NCBI GenBank assembly: GCA_030527105.1
Contig: JAUNBK010000019.1
Coordinates: forward strand, 1 to 50,573
DNA length: 50,573 nucleotides
From: Planctomycetia bacterium
GTDB lineage: Bacteria > Planctomycetota > Planctomycetia > Pirellulales > Thermoguttaceae
Reading direction: 5' to 3'
Position 1 is the stretch's first letter, and each line of letters opens with the position of its first letter. The position numbers were made by a program, and so were the translations under genes. The notes beneath the pieces were generated by a model that saw only the letters and a program-made list of their open reading frames with translations, did no database searches and was not told the DNA's origin. Positions 25,620-33,869 of this stretch are shown piece by piece.

Positions 25620-27950
25620 GTGGCAAAGAAAAAGAATGTTCCCAGTGAGAAAGAGAGGCTACTTCGAGAGATTCAGAAGTATTCTCAGTGGGACGACAAG
25701 ACGAAAGTGGAGATGCATCTCGAAGAGTTCCTTGAAAAGTTCCCAAACTGCCGCGAGGAAGCGGACGAGAGAATTGCTTTGGGAAAATATCTGAAAGAAT
25801 GTGAGACCATAGCATACCGCTTGGGGAACGAAGGTAAGCCGACGACACAATTAACGGCTTTACAGAATGAAATAAGGCAAAAGGGGGTGGCACCTTTCCT
25901 GATTGACAAAGTGAAAGAGTCGTACGAGAAAGGGATGGCTGCGAAGAAACGTCGGGATGATCAAAAAAAGGCAAAACGTGCTCCTCTTCCTTCCGTGACA
26001 GTGGCACATCCACTTAATTTATCGAACCCTTTGAAAAATAAGCCTTTGCGGAATCATGCCATGGATATTCATCCCAATTTCCCGACGAATTTGTCGCCTG
26101 CCAAAAAGTGGACTGTTTTGATAGACGAGACTGGAAAGTATTTTACACAAGATGTTTTTTCCAATCAAATCAAGGAATTTGAGAAGGGGAAATGCGTTGC
26201 TCTGCTGGTTCCTGAGGGGTGTGAGTTGCCCCAGTTGCCTACAAAATGGCATGCGGTGGATGCGTCGCAGGCGGAAATTGAGAAAAACGTTGAAACACTC
26301 TTAAAATCCACCTGTGGCATTTTGGGAATTTCTGCGGAAGGCTTGCAACCGATGAATGGGGATGTGTGGTTTTCGTGTATAGAAAGCCTTCTGGATTTGA
26401 TTCTGCGGCTCCTGCCGTTGGAGGAATATACCGAGCTTCAACTGTTTGTGGAACAGCGTGGCCAGGTGAAGCCTGAACATGACCTCCTGCTTGAGAAAAC
26501 ATGTAATGATGCACTCCACCATCTTTCTCGTTCTTTCCCGGACAGAGCGAAAAAAATTACCATTTTCCCCCGCATTATTAAAAAGGATGGACATCCGTGG
26601 AATGGCTATGTGGATACCGCAGCGTTTTTGTGGGGGAGTCCCGGACAAAATGAGTTACTTTGTTCGACAGGCTGGCGAAACACTTGTTTTCTCGGAACCG
26701 AAGCTCGGCAATTGCGAGACGCGTTTGACATGCTGGAAAGATTTTCCCCTCTCACCCCGGAGGAATGGTCTGCCTTATCGACAAGCCCAGACGGGCAGCA
26801 TGCGCATTCGCTGGTCTCTTCATTGCTGAATATTTTAGGGGAAGAAACCCGGCAAAATCCAGAACTTTGGAACGCGTACCTGGATCATGTTCAGAATCAT
26901 CTGTACTCCAAGGCAATCAATCTTCCCAATCTTTCCCGGCAGATTGGCTGGTTGAGGCGGTTCCAGCCGGAGGAATGTTCTCTGACACCACGTCTTCATC
27001 TGATTTGGCTGTCGGTTCAGTTGGCGGAGTCCAACCACTACGGCAAAACCGATACGTTTCAGGGACTCCAGCAGGAATTTAAAAACCTGTGCAACCAGCT
27101 TTACTACGAGGATGCGCCGCTGGTGTGCTTGGCAACGTTGCATATTGCCGTAGCCTTCATGAACGAATTCGACTTTCGACGGGCCATCCAGGCAGTTCGA
27201 CCTTGGCACGATATTCCCATCGAAGTCCCTGGACGGCAGTACCATGCCCAGGTACTCTCCACCTACGGACAATTGCTGGCATTTCTCGGGAAAAACGAGG
27301 ATGCGGTGAAGTTGTTCCAACGTGCCTTGGAACATTTTCGTAAACTCTCCGACACGCGGCAGGGACGTTTGGATTCCCTCCAGACGCAGGCGTATCTGCT
27401 GATTGCCATGATGGATTCGGAACAGACTTCTTCCCAGACGTTGCATAAAGAATTGGAGTCTTATTTGGGGACGACGTTGGAGGAAGCGATCGAAAATCTG
27501 GCTTCCTCCGCTTTGCCCAAAGAGAAGTATACTCATCATTTGCTTTTGCGGTATTTGCTTTCATTTGGCTCCGAGAGTCAAAAGAAACGCTACCTTTCCC
27601 GACAGCAGGACTGGCAACAGGGAACCGGGCATCCGTGGGAGTGGATTCTCTTTTATCGTGCTCTGTTGACAGAGGATGGAGAAATGCGAAAAAAGCTGCT
27701 TCGCCAGGCTTACCAAACCGCTCGAGAAGGGGGTGGGGCGACGATGAGAGTCATTGCCTGCGTCATTCTGGGGGGATTGTACCACGAGGATCGAACCTGT
27801 CGAGAAGAGTTGCAAACCCTGACGGAACAGACGGTTGCGGAACTGCCTGCACTGGGCAAACTGCGGGACGAGAGACTCAGGCAGCAGCTGGAATCTCCCC
27901 TTCCACCGATGGAGCTGGCGAAAGCCATTTTGCCGTTTAATTTTCGATAA
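25620..27950 (+). CDS. putative CRISPR-associated accessory protein, RNase H-like core plus TPR-like helices
   Basis: A 776-residue protein (GTG 25620, preceded by AAGAG; an in-frame TTG at 25578 would add 14 residues). I do not recognise a named family. Residues 1 to about 125 are charged, helical and coiled-coil-like. Around 160-340 is a probable alpha/beta domain: WTVLIDETGK with D169-E170 at the end of a hydrophobic strand, LFVEQRG with E278, and NGYVDTAAFLWG with D332. This order resembles the acidic residues of RNase H-fold proteins such as DUF3800 (xIDESG ... D near the end). About 380-740 is all-helical with TPR-like pairs, e.g. YGQLLAFLGKNEDAVKLFQRAL. No signal peptide or membrane segment. 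It sits 92 nt upstream of cas13b on the same strand with a similar base composition, so a role in the CRISPR system is inferred. Known VI-B accessories Csx27/Csx28 are much smaller membrane proteins. Confidence 0.6.
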   Translation: MAKKKNVPSEKERLLREIQKYSQWDDKTKVEMHLEEFLEKFPNCREEADERIALGKYLKECETIAYRLGNEGKPTTQLTALQNEIRQKGVAPFLIDKVKESYEKGMAAKKRRDDQKKAKRAPLPSVTVAHPLNLSNPLKNKPLRNHAMDIHPNFPTNLSPAKKWTVLIDETGKYFTQDVFSNQIKEFEKGKCVALLVPEGCELPQLPTKWHAVDASQAEIEKNVETLLKSTCGILGISAEGLQPMNGDVWFSCIESLLDLILRLLPLEEYTELQLFVEQRGQVKPEHDLLLEKTCNDALHHLSRSFPDRAKKITIFPRIIKKDGHPWNGYVDTAAFLWGSPGQNELLCSTGWRNTCFLGTEARQLRDAFDMLERFSPLTPEEWSALSTSPDGQHAHSLVSSLLNILGEETRQNPELWNAYLDHVQNHLYSKAINLPNLSRQIGWLRRFQPEECSLTPRLHLIWLSVQLAESNHYGKTDTFQGLQQEFKNLCNQLYYEDAPLVCLATLHIAVAFMNEFDFRRAIQAVRPWHDIPIEVPGRQYHAQVLSTYGQLLAFLGKNEDAVKLFQRALEHFRKLSDTRQGRLDSLQTQAYLLIAMMDSEQTSSQTLHKELESYLGTTLEEAIENLASSALPKEKYTHHLLLRYLLSFGSESQKKRYLSRQQDWQQGTGHPWEWILFYRALLTEDGEMRKKLLRQAYQTAREGGGATMRVIACVILGGLYHEDRTCREELQTLTEQTVAELPALGKLRDERLRQQLESPLPPMELAKAILPFNFR

Positions 27951-27961
27951 TAAAGAAAAAA

Positions 27962-27990
27962 TTGTCATAATGCAGGATAAACTATACTAT
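27962..27990 (+). promoter_or_regulatory. possible internal promoter before cas13b
   Basis: TTGTCA at 27962 and an AT-rich stretch with TATACT (27983) and TACTAT (27985) lie in the 92-bp gap before the effector gene. Spacing is 15 or 17 depending on the -10 chosen. It would let the effector be expressed independently of the upstream gene. Confidence 0.35.
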
Positions 27991-28042
27991 ATATACATCA
28001 TATACCTACATCCTTTCAGAACAACTTTCAGGGAGTAATAAC

Positions 28043-31000
28043 ATGTACGCAATGGAAAAAGAAGAACGAGGCGCTTTCTGGGCGACTTATTTCAATACGG
28101 CGGTCAATAATCTGCTCAGTGTGACGCAGTATCTCGGAGGAGAACGGCGGCATGTGGCCGAGCGTGGTACGGATTCTGTGGCTCCGAATGAACAGAATAT
28201 GGACGAATTGGAAGATGGTGGTTTTAAGAAATTCAAGCAATGTGCTGCCATTCAGGAGTTGCTGAAAACGGGTTCAAAAGCCAATCTGACACGGCAATTG
28301 CGTCTGGTAAAGTCGTTCGGGAAGTATTTTCCGTTTATGAGATTACTCCGAGAATATCACGAACGTGCAAGTAAAAAACCGAACAAGGAACATGAAAGGC
28401 AGCCCCTCACTCCTCAGGAATTCTGCGATTTTTTTCTTGGTTTCGCGGAGTTTCTCTATGAACTGCGGAACTATTTTACACACGTGAAGCATGCTCCGGT
28501 ACAATTGGGAAACATGAAATCGTGTTATCCTAGAGTTCTTTTTGAAGCGAGTGTTCGGACGGTGAAAGAACGATTTTACAAGAATGACGGAAAGGAGGAT
28601 CGGCGGTTTAACCATTATCGCAAATATCGAGGAATGGATGAAGAAACCAAGAAACCCAAGGATAACCCCGATTACCGTTTTTATCTTTGGGAAAAAGATT
28701 CTTCCTACGAAATGACACCGCAGGGGTTGGCCTTTTTCGCATCGCTGTTTCTGGAGAAGAAGTACGTCAGCATGATGTTGGACTCTGTTGGGCTGGAGAA
28801 GAATCAGGAACCACTTCGTTCCGTCTTTCGGATTTCCGATGAGGAAAAGGATATGACCTTGCTGAAACGGGTCTATATGGTTCGATGTATTCGGCTGCCA
28901 CGGACACGTCTGGAATGTGAGGAGCAAATGACCGACCAGACGTTGGGGTTGGATATTCTCAGTCATTTGCACAAATGCCCGAAAGAGATTTTTGAACTCC
29001 TCTCTCCGAACGAGCAGGAACAATTTCGGACGATTTCCGAGAAAACGGGACAGGAAGTCCTGCTCATGCGGAACCGGGATCGTTTTCCGTATCTGGCGTT
29101 GAATTACCTGGATCGGCAAGAGATTTTCTCGAAAATTCGGTTTTGTGTAAACATGGGAAACTATTACTACCGGTGCCATCCACGAAAGGTGATCGACGGG
29201 TCGGTACTTCCCGATCGTCGAATTCCCAAGCGGATCCTCTGGTTCCAGCGAATTCAGGATGCCGTTTCCTACTACCGGGAAGAAAGAGTCCGTCCAGGAA
29301 CATTGTATCATTTGCCGCAGGAATTCATGACGCCACCAGCCGTGTATCGGAATGACATGTTTCCACAGTATTATTTTCGAGATAATCAGATCGGTTTTTG
29401 TACCCTTTCTGCGGAACAGGAATTACCCCATCCTGAATTGGACCCAGAGGGGAAAACGAAGCCGAAAATGCGGAAACCGGACGGTTGGCTGAGTTTGTAC
29501 GAGCTTCCGATCGTGCTCTATTTGTCGGCACATGGAAAGGCCAGGGAGGTGGAGGAATGTATCGCCCGTTACATTGAAAACTGGCGTGGTCTGTTGGAGT
29601 TTCTTGGCAAGAACAACTCTTCCAATCCTGCTTTGATAAAGGCGGAAATGACTCGCCGAGGTCTGGAGATTCGGAATTTACCGGAAGAATTGCAGTATTA
29701 CCTCAAGCATGGCAAAGTGAAGCCGATCTATCTGGAGAGTGAGGGCCCACGGTCTGCCAAAAAACTGTCGGTGGAAGATGCTGCGGAAATTTGGTTACGG
29801 AAAGCTATCGATCAGACGGATCGTTTATTGCGTGGCATGGAGAGGGATTCGGAATATGATTTCAAACTGGGCAAAAGTAAAAAAGCCAAGTTTCATCGGG
29901 GCCATATTGCGCGATGGCTTGTGCGGGATTTCATGTACCTTCAGCAATCCAATGAAAATAGTCGGGACAAGTTTGGAAAAATCAAATCCGCTCCCGATTA
30001 TATGGCATTGCAGGCGGTGCTAACCTGTTTCCGCCAGCACAAGGATTCGATTGAGGACATTCTCCGCAACGCCCGTCTGATTGATGAAAAAACGTTCGAT
30101 CACCCTTTCCTGAAAGAGGTTCTGAAAAAACCTTCCAATTTGCAATCGTTGGACGCGTTTTTTAAGGGTTATTTGGTGGAACGAAAGAAGTGGCTTCGCC
30201 GCATTGACGGAAATGAAGCCTATCCCTTGCGAAGGCTGTATCGACGTGGTGAATACAAATCGAAGAGACATCTGCAAAACATGCCAGCAATGTATTATTT
30301 ACAACAAATGGCGAAGAAACTGTTGGAAGAGCCGGTCAATCTGCCGCGGAATCTGTTTGAGCCGATGGTTCGAGATTTGGTGAAAAACCAGTTTCCCCAC
30401 CAATGGCAAGAAGAATCCATGGATACGCAACGAGCGAATTCCACCTGGCTGATCATGAAGGCGTTGGAATGGAGCAACGATCGCCCGCAATGGTTTTTTG
30501 AATTGCCTCGTTCGATGGACTCGGAAAAATTCGGATCACTGTTTGCGATACTGGGGACTTCGCCGCGGTATGATACGCAAGGAATGGAACGATTGGAAGA
30601 AATCCTGAAATTGGGGCGAGGCGTTCGGGAACGAGAGATTCGTGATTCTCTGCAGCGAGACCGTGATTTTTCAAAGTTAGAACACAAAGACCAAAACAAG
30701 GAAGTCTCCCGTCGTTTGGAGTCGCAGGAGCAAATGTACCGTCGGCTGCTGCGTCAGTATGGTGAATACGAAAAGGACATTCGTCATATCAAAATCCAGG
30801 ACATTGCCCTGTTAAAAACGTTACCGCAGCTTTTAGGAATCCCGGCAGAGCAGATTCGCCTGAAGGACATGAAACCGGAGACAGGGCAAAGTGATGGGGA
30901 CTTTATTCTGAACGAAATAGTACCTTTGAAGATGATGGTCGTGCTGCCAGATCAGGGTGGAAAGGTGGAACTGACCGGAACGATGAAGCGGAAGAATTAC

Positions 31001-31489
31001 GGCAATTTCCACCGTATGATCAGCGACGTGCGGCTTCCGTCCTGCCTGTGGTGGAGGAAGGAATTCGGTTTGGATACGGTTTCGTACGACCACCTGGAGA
31101 AGGAGTTGGAGTATTACGACCGGGTGGCTCGTCCCGACATTTTTCAACTGGTTTACGCACTGGAACAGAAAATTTTGGCGAAGTGTCCCGAACTCAAACC
31201 CGATGGAACGGGTGGGGAAATCAAATTTTGGACGATTGCGTGCAATGCTACAAACAATAATCTATACCGTCTGGTTTTGAGCATTCTCCGAAATGCGTTT
31301 GCCCATCAGTATTACCCGATGTTTCAGCCTAATAAAAAGTGGAAGCCCAAAGAGATTGAGTCATATGGTCTGATGCTTCAAAATATTCGCAACGAGATAC
31401 GCAGCCTTTGGGAACGCGATCCTGAAAAGTTGCTGATTCGAGCCATTCACGAATATGCCAAGACGGTTTTTCAAAAAGTCTTTAGTTAG
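28043..31489 (+). CDS. cas13b: Cas13b-like type VI-B RNA-guided RNase effector
   Basis: A 1148-residue basic protein. Two HEPN RNase motifs of the form R-N-x-x-x-H are visible: R142-N-Y-F-T-H147 in LYELRNYFTH and R1083-N-A-F-A-H1088 in ILRNAFAHQYYP, 60 residues from the end. HEPN motifs at both extreme ends with a long charged middle, at about 1,100-1,200 residues, are the distinctive plan of Cas13b; Cas13a, c and d place them differently. Cas13b processes its own crRNA and, on pairing with target RNA, cuts it and bystander RNA. No DNase domain is seen. GGGAG lies 7 nt before ATG 28043; a second ATG is three codons on. Downstream come a broken cas1, cas2 and a 36-nt-repeat array. Similarity to Cas13b sequences is judged from layout and motifs, not alignment, so a distinct Cas13 subtype remains possible. 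Confidence 0.88.
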   Translation: MYAMEKEERGAFWATYFNTAVNNLLSVTQYLGGERRHVAERGTDSVAPNEQNMDELEDGGFKKFKQCAAIQELLKTGSKANLTRQLRLVKSFGKYFPFMRLLREYHERASKKPNKEHERQPLTPQEFCDFFLGFAEFLYELRNYFTHVKHAPVQLGNMKSCYPRVLFEASVRTVKERFYKNDGKEDRRFNHYRKYRGMDEETKKPKDNPDYRFYLWEKDSSYEMTPQGLAFFASLFLEKKYVSMMLDSVGLEKNQEPLRSVFRISDEEKDMTLLKRVYMVRCIRLPRTRLECEEQMTDQTLGLDILSHLHKCPKEIFELLSPNEQEQFRTISEKTGQEVLLMRNRDRFPYLALNYLDRQEIFSKIRFCVNMGNYYYRCHPRKVIDGSVLPDRRIPKRILWFQRIQDAVSYYREERVRPGTLYHLPQEFMTPPAVYRNDMFPQYYFRDNQIGFCTLSAEQELPHPELDPEGKTKPKMRKPDGWLSLYELPIVLYLSAHGKAREVEECIARYIENWRGLLEFLGKNNSSNPALIKAEMTRRGLEIRNLPEELQYYLKHGKVKPIYLESEGPRSAKKLSVEDAAEIWLRKAIDQTDRLLRGMERDSEYDFKLGKSKKAKFHRGHIARWLVRDFMYLQQSNENSRDKFGKIKSAPDYMALQAVLTCFRQHKDSIEDILRNARLIDEKTFDHPFLKEVLKKPSNLQSLDAFFKGYLVERKKWLRRIDGNEAYPLRRLYRRGEYKSKRHLQNMPAMYYLQQMAKKLLEEPVNLPRNLFEPMVRDLVKNQFPHQWQEESMDTQRANSTWLIMKALEWSNDRPQWFFELPRSMDSEKFGSLFAILGTSPRYDTQGMERLEEILKLGRGVREREIRDSLQRDRDFSKLEHKDQNKEVSRRLESQEQMYRRLLRQYGEYEKDIRHIKIQDIALLKTLPQLLGIPAEQIRLKDMKPETGQSDGDFILNEIVPLKMMVVLPDQGGKVELTGTMKRKNYGNFHRMISDVRLPSCLWWRKEFGLDTVSYDHLEKELEYYDRVARPDIFQLVYALEQKILAKCPELKPDGTGGEIKFWTIACNATNNNLYRLVLSILRNAFAHQYYPMFQPNKKWKPKEIESYGLMLQNIRNEIRSLWERDPEKLLIRAIHEYAKTVFQKVFS

Positions 31490-31499
31490 GATACAGCCT

Positions 31500-31749
31500 A
31501 TGGGTAGTGAAACACCACGTATTTTCATGCGAACGCTGTACTTGCAGAAGCAGGGAAGTACGTTGCAAAAGAACGGAGAGCGTTTCCTGGTTCGTTGGAA
31601 TCAGCAAACGCTCCTGGAGGTTCCTGTGTGTAATGTCGAGCAGATTTGCCTGCTGGGTAACGTTCAGGTCTCCACTTTTGCAGGTACACCGCCTGAAACA
31701 ATTTCTACAGGGAAAAACCAAAGAATATGTCCCGTTGGAGATGAAATAA
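31500..31749 (+). pseudogene. cas1: cas1, internally deleted
   Basis: Cas1 is the integrase of CRISPR adaptation, normally about 300-340 residues. Here one frame from ATG 31500 (or 31527) gives a typical N-terminus: MRTLYLQKQGSTLQKNGERFL, then VEQICLLGNVQVST. Near 31670-31685 homology jumps to a different frame giving the Cas1 C-terminus, VHRLKQFLQGKTKEYVPLEMK, stop 31747-31749. About 240 residues are missing, including the metal-binding Glu/His/Asp residues, and the join is out of frame. The product cannot integrate spacers. Position directly after cas13b and 9 nt before cas2 is that of a genuine cas1-cas2 pair. Whether the deletion is real or an assembly collapse is open. Confidence 0.8.
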
Positions 31750-31758
31750 GAGAGGGAG

Positions 31759-32043
31759 ATGGTGGAACACTATTGGTTGGTCTGTTACGATATACGCGAT
31801 GTCAAACGGTTGCGGAGGGTTGCGAAGTTGATGGAAGGGTATGGAAAACGAGTTCAAAAGAGTGTTTTTGAATGCTGGCTTTATGATTCTCAACTTCGGA
31901 AGCTCAAATCGGAGTTGGATATGTGCATTGATTCCAATGAAGACGACGTTCGTTTTTATAATCTCTGCACAACCTGTCGGAATGTGACCGAAAAATATAC
32001 CCAAACGCCCCTCCGACAACAGGAAAAATACTTCATCATCTGA
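31759..32043 (+). CDS. cas2: CRISPR-associated endoribonuclease/adaptation protein Cas2
   Basis: A 94-residue full-length Cas2. It opens with HYWLVCYDIRDVKRLRRVAK, including D11 at the end of beta-strand 1, then GYGKRVQKSVFECWL and a C-terminal RFYNLC segment, all standard for the ferredoxin-like fold. Cas2 dimers bridge Cas1 dimers in the spacer-integration complex. A purine-rich AGAGAGGGAG directly precedes ATG 31759. With cas1 broken, the intact cas2 suggests either recent decay or trans-complementation by another Cas1 in the genome. Confidence 0.93.
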   Translation: MVEHYWLVCYDIRDVKRLRRVAKLMEGYGKRVQKSVFECWLYDSQLRKLKSELDMCIDSNEDDVRFYNLCTTCRNVTEKYTQTPLRQQEKYFII

Positions 32044-32120
32044 ATCAACGATTACCACCCGTTGAAAAATAACAACTTACAGCAAATCCCAACGCTCAAT
32101 CTTTGAAAATTTGCCCCCCC

Positions 32121-32149
32121 TTGACAAAGACTACCGAAAATGCTATACT
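32121..32149 (+). promoter_or_regulatory. CRISPR leader promoter
   Basis: TTGACA (32121-32126), exactly 17 bp, then TATACT (32144-32149): a near-perfect sigma70 promoter ending 36 bp before the first repeat. It implies array transcription on the + strand, the same direction as the cas genes. I found no comparable minus-strand promoter on the other side of the array. Confidence 0.75.
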
Positions 32150-32184
32150 GAAGCCCTCTTTTGTAAGGCTCTAAACGCCTTACT

Positions 32185-32497
32185 GTTGTAGAAGCCCCAA
32201 CTTCGTGGGGTAGGTGCAACTCGCGCAAGGACAATTGGTTTCATTAGGTCAGGGGTTGTAGAAGCCCCAACTTCGTGGGGTAGGTGCAACGTCGGCGATT
32301 CCCACTAACTGTCCAATTTCGTTGTAGAAGCCCCAACTTCGTGGGGTAGGTGCAACTTTCAAGTCTTGTCATAACTTCCTTCTTTCTCCCGTTGTAGAAG
32401 CCCCAACTTCGTGGGGTAGGTGCAACAATTAAGCAAAAGAGCATCTTGTGCTCCTTTCTCCGTTGTAGAAGCCCCAACTTCGTGGGGTAGGTGCAAC
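32185..32497 (+). CRISPR. CRISPR array: five identical 36-nt repeats, four spacers
   Basis: Repeats start at 32185, 32255, 32321, 32391 and 32462 and are identical as far as I can read. Each begins GTTGTAGAAGCCCCAACTTC and ends GTGGGGTAGGTGCAAC. The ends pair (GTTGTA with TGCAAC) and the middle forms CCCCA-ACTTCG-TGGGG, giving the two-stem shape of Cas13b direct repeats. Spacers are 34, 30, 34 and 35 nt (32221-32254, 32291-32320, 32357-32390, 32427-32461). Cas13b spacers are usually about 30 nt, so three are long. Absence of repeat decay and only four spacers suit a small array whose growth has stopped. From memory, repeat ends match known VI-B repeats in either orientation; only the leader promoter favours +. 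Confidence 0.96.
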
Positions 32498-33269
32498 AAG
32501 AGTGAGAGAGGACATCCGCCTTCTGAAAAATGCAACCCCCTTTCTATTGGAGCGTTTGTAAAATTTGAAGGGATTCTTTTTCGCCCACAGTCTTGACAGG
32601 ATGGACGGATTTCTCTAAAACGAAGAGATGGAGTGAAAAGAGGTTTACTGCGCAACGAACGCGGAGAATGGGGTTTCTGTCTTCATTGAGGTGAAAAATG
32701 TCTCAGGATAATGTGCATTTTGATATTGCCAAAATTCAAAATCTGGAGCCAAGTTGAGGGGATGAATGGACGCGGATTGTGGAGGTTTTGGTTACCAGAG
32801 ATCAGGGGACCGGGAGACTCTATCAGACATGCTTGCAAATTGCTGGCAAGAAACAGGAGGTTGCGGAAAATTTTACCGTGGAAATTTTGATGTCCATGAC
32901 GGAAAAAGTCCACAACCAAACACTTTTCGCGAACTACCGCCCTGAAGAAGGGATGTTTTGAACTTCCTGTGCTCTCATACATACCTAAAAAATGTTATCT
33001 CCGCTTTTCTCGGAAGGAAGAGAATTGTCTTTATTACACGGACATAGGTGGCAATTCTTTCCACCGTGACGAAGGTGGTAACAGGGATATGCTCCAGGCA
33101 TTCCCGACTCCCGCAAGCCGTCTTGGAAAGGGGGAGCATGTTCAAATGCAAAAGGATCATTTTTTTCGGAAGTTTCTCGATTGCCACGCGTTGGTGATTC
33201 GCAGTTCGAAGAAAGGTGCCCGTCTCAATCAGCAAGCTGGTTGGCAACTCTATCTACGGTTGCCAGAAC
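32498..33269. other. non-coding or decayed stretch after the array
   Basis: No gene can be supported in these 772 bases. Short frames exist on both strands (for example about 60 codons at 32779-32961 on +) but none has recognisable family motifs or a ribosome binding site. A lone TGCAAC at about 32531 might be the end of a degraded sixth repeat. The fragmented frames between the array and the glnA remnant suggest further gene remains that I could not identify. Confidence 0.4.
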
Positions 33270-33309
33270 TTCGTCTGCGGACTTCGTTCCCCGGCTCGCA
33301 AAGCGTCCC
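33270..33309 (+). repeat. possible core fragment of the interspersed repeat
   Basis: GTCTGCGGAC followed by CCCCGGCTCGCAAAGCGTCC resembles the centre and core of the family (CCGGCTCGCAAAGCGTC shared), without either arm. Part of it may instead be the 3' end of glnA, where GAC-GCT-TTG-CGA-GCC could be coding, so identity is uncertain. Confidence 0.4.
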
Positions 33310-33737
33310 ATTCGTGATTTTGGCTTCAACGTATTGCTTGCAGATGTGCTCACCCAAGGTGTCCCTCACAAGTCCATCTTGCTGCATCACTTCAATGGCG
33401 CTTGATTCCGTCCAAGCCCACCCTCAAAATGACGGCGAGCAATACGTTGCACGACGAATCCGGGCAGTGCAACGCCATTCTGCTGCGGTCTCCAAGGGAA
33501 AATGACAAACGAGTCGTAATCGGGATAAAGATACATGCCCGACTCTTCAATTCGAACAAATCCTTCAATGGAAAATCCGTCGAAAATGCACTTGTTATCA
33601 AGCGCTTTTTCAAGTTGGCTGGACGTGATCGCAATATTTTTCAAGGTACCAAACAGGTCCGTGAATTGAAGACGGATGAAACGCACGTCATTTTCCCTCG
33701 CCATCTTCAGGATTTGTTCTTTTGTTAGTTTGCTCAT
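33300..33737 (-). pseudogene. glnA: glutamine synthetase type I, internally deleted and frameshifted
   Basis: From ATG 33737 the frame gives a perfect GlnA N-terminus: [35 protein letters not shown], then [22 protein letters not shown] and [12 protein letters not shown]. After about residue 90 it degrades with frame changes, and from about 33420 another frame gives the GlnA C-terminus: [27 protein letters not shown], then EWDAL after a further shift. About 300 residues, including all ATP, glutamate and metal sites, are missing. F replaces the usual S in FDGSSIEGF. The gene is dead; glutamine would have to come from another glnA copy elsewhere. Confidence 0.8.
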
Positions 33738-33869
33738 GACACCCTTCTTTCTGGTTTTGCAAGCAGTCCAAAAAAAACGGCGCTCCCAGAGACTTGAGGC
33801 CATCAAATCTCAGGAAGCGCCGTTGCTTCATCAATTACGCCGCTCGTTGTACCACATTTCTCCAAAGTG

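Noticed and set aside
25620..27950. Csx27 or Csx28, the known VI-B accessories
   Set aside because: Those are small membrane proteins; this is a 776-residue soluble protein without membrane segments.
32498..32540. A sixth CRISPR repeat after the fifth
   Set aside because: Only TGCAAC remains about 34 nt downstream; too short to distinguish from chance.
32244..32655. Minus-strand reading frames through the array with repeated LGLLQ and YPTK motifs
   Set aside because: They are translations of the CRISPR repeats themselves, with no ribosome binding site or family similarity.
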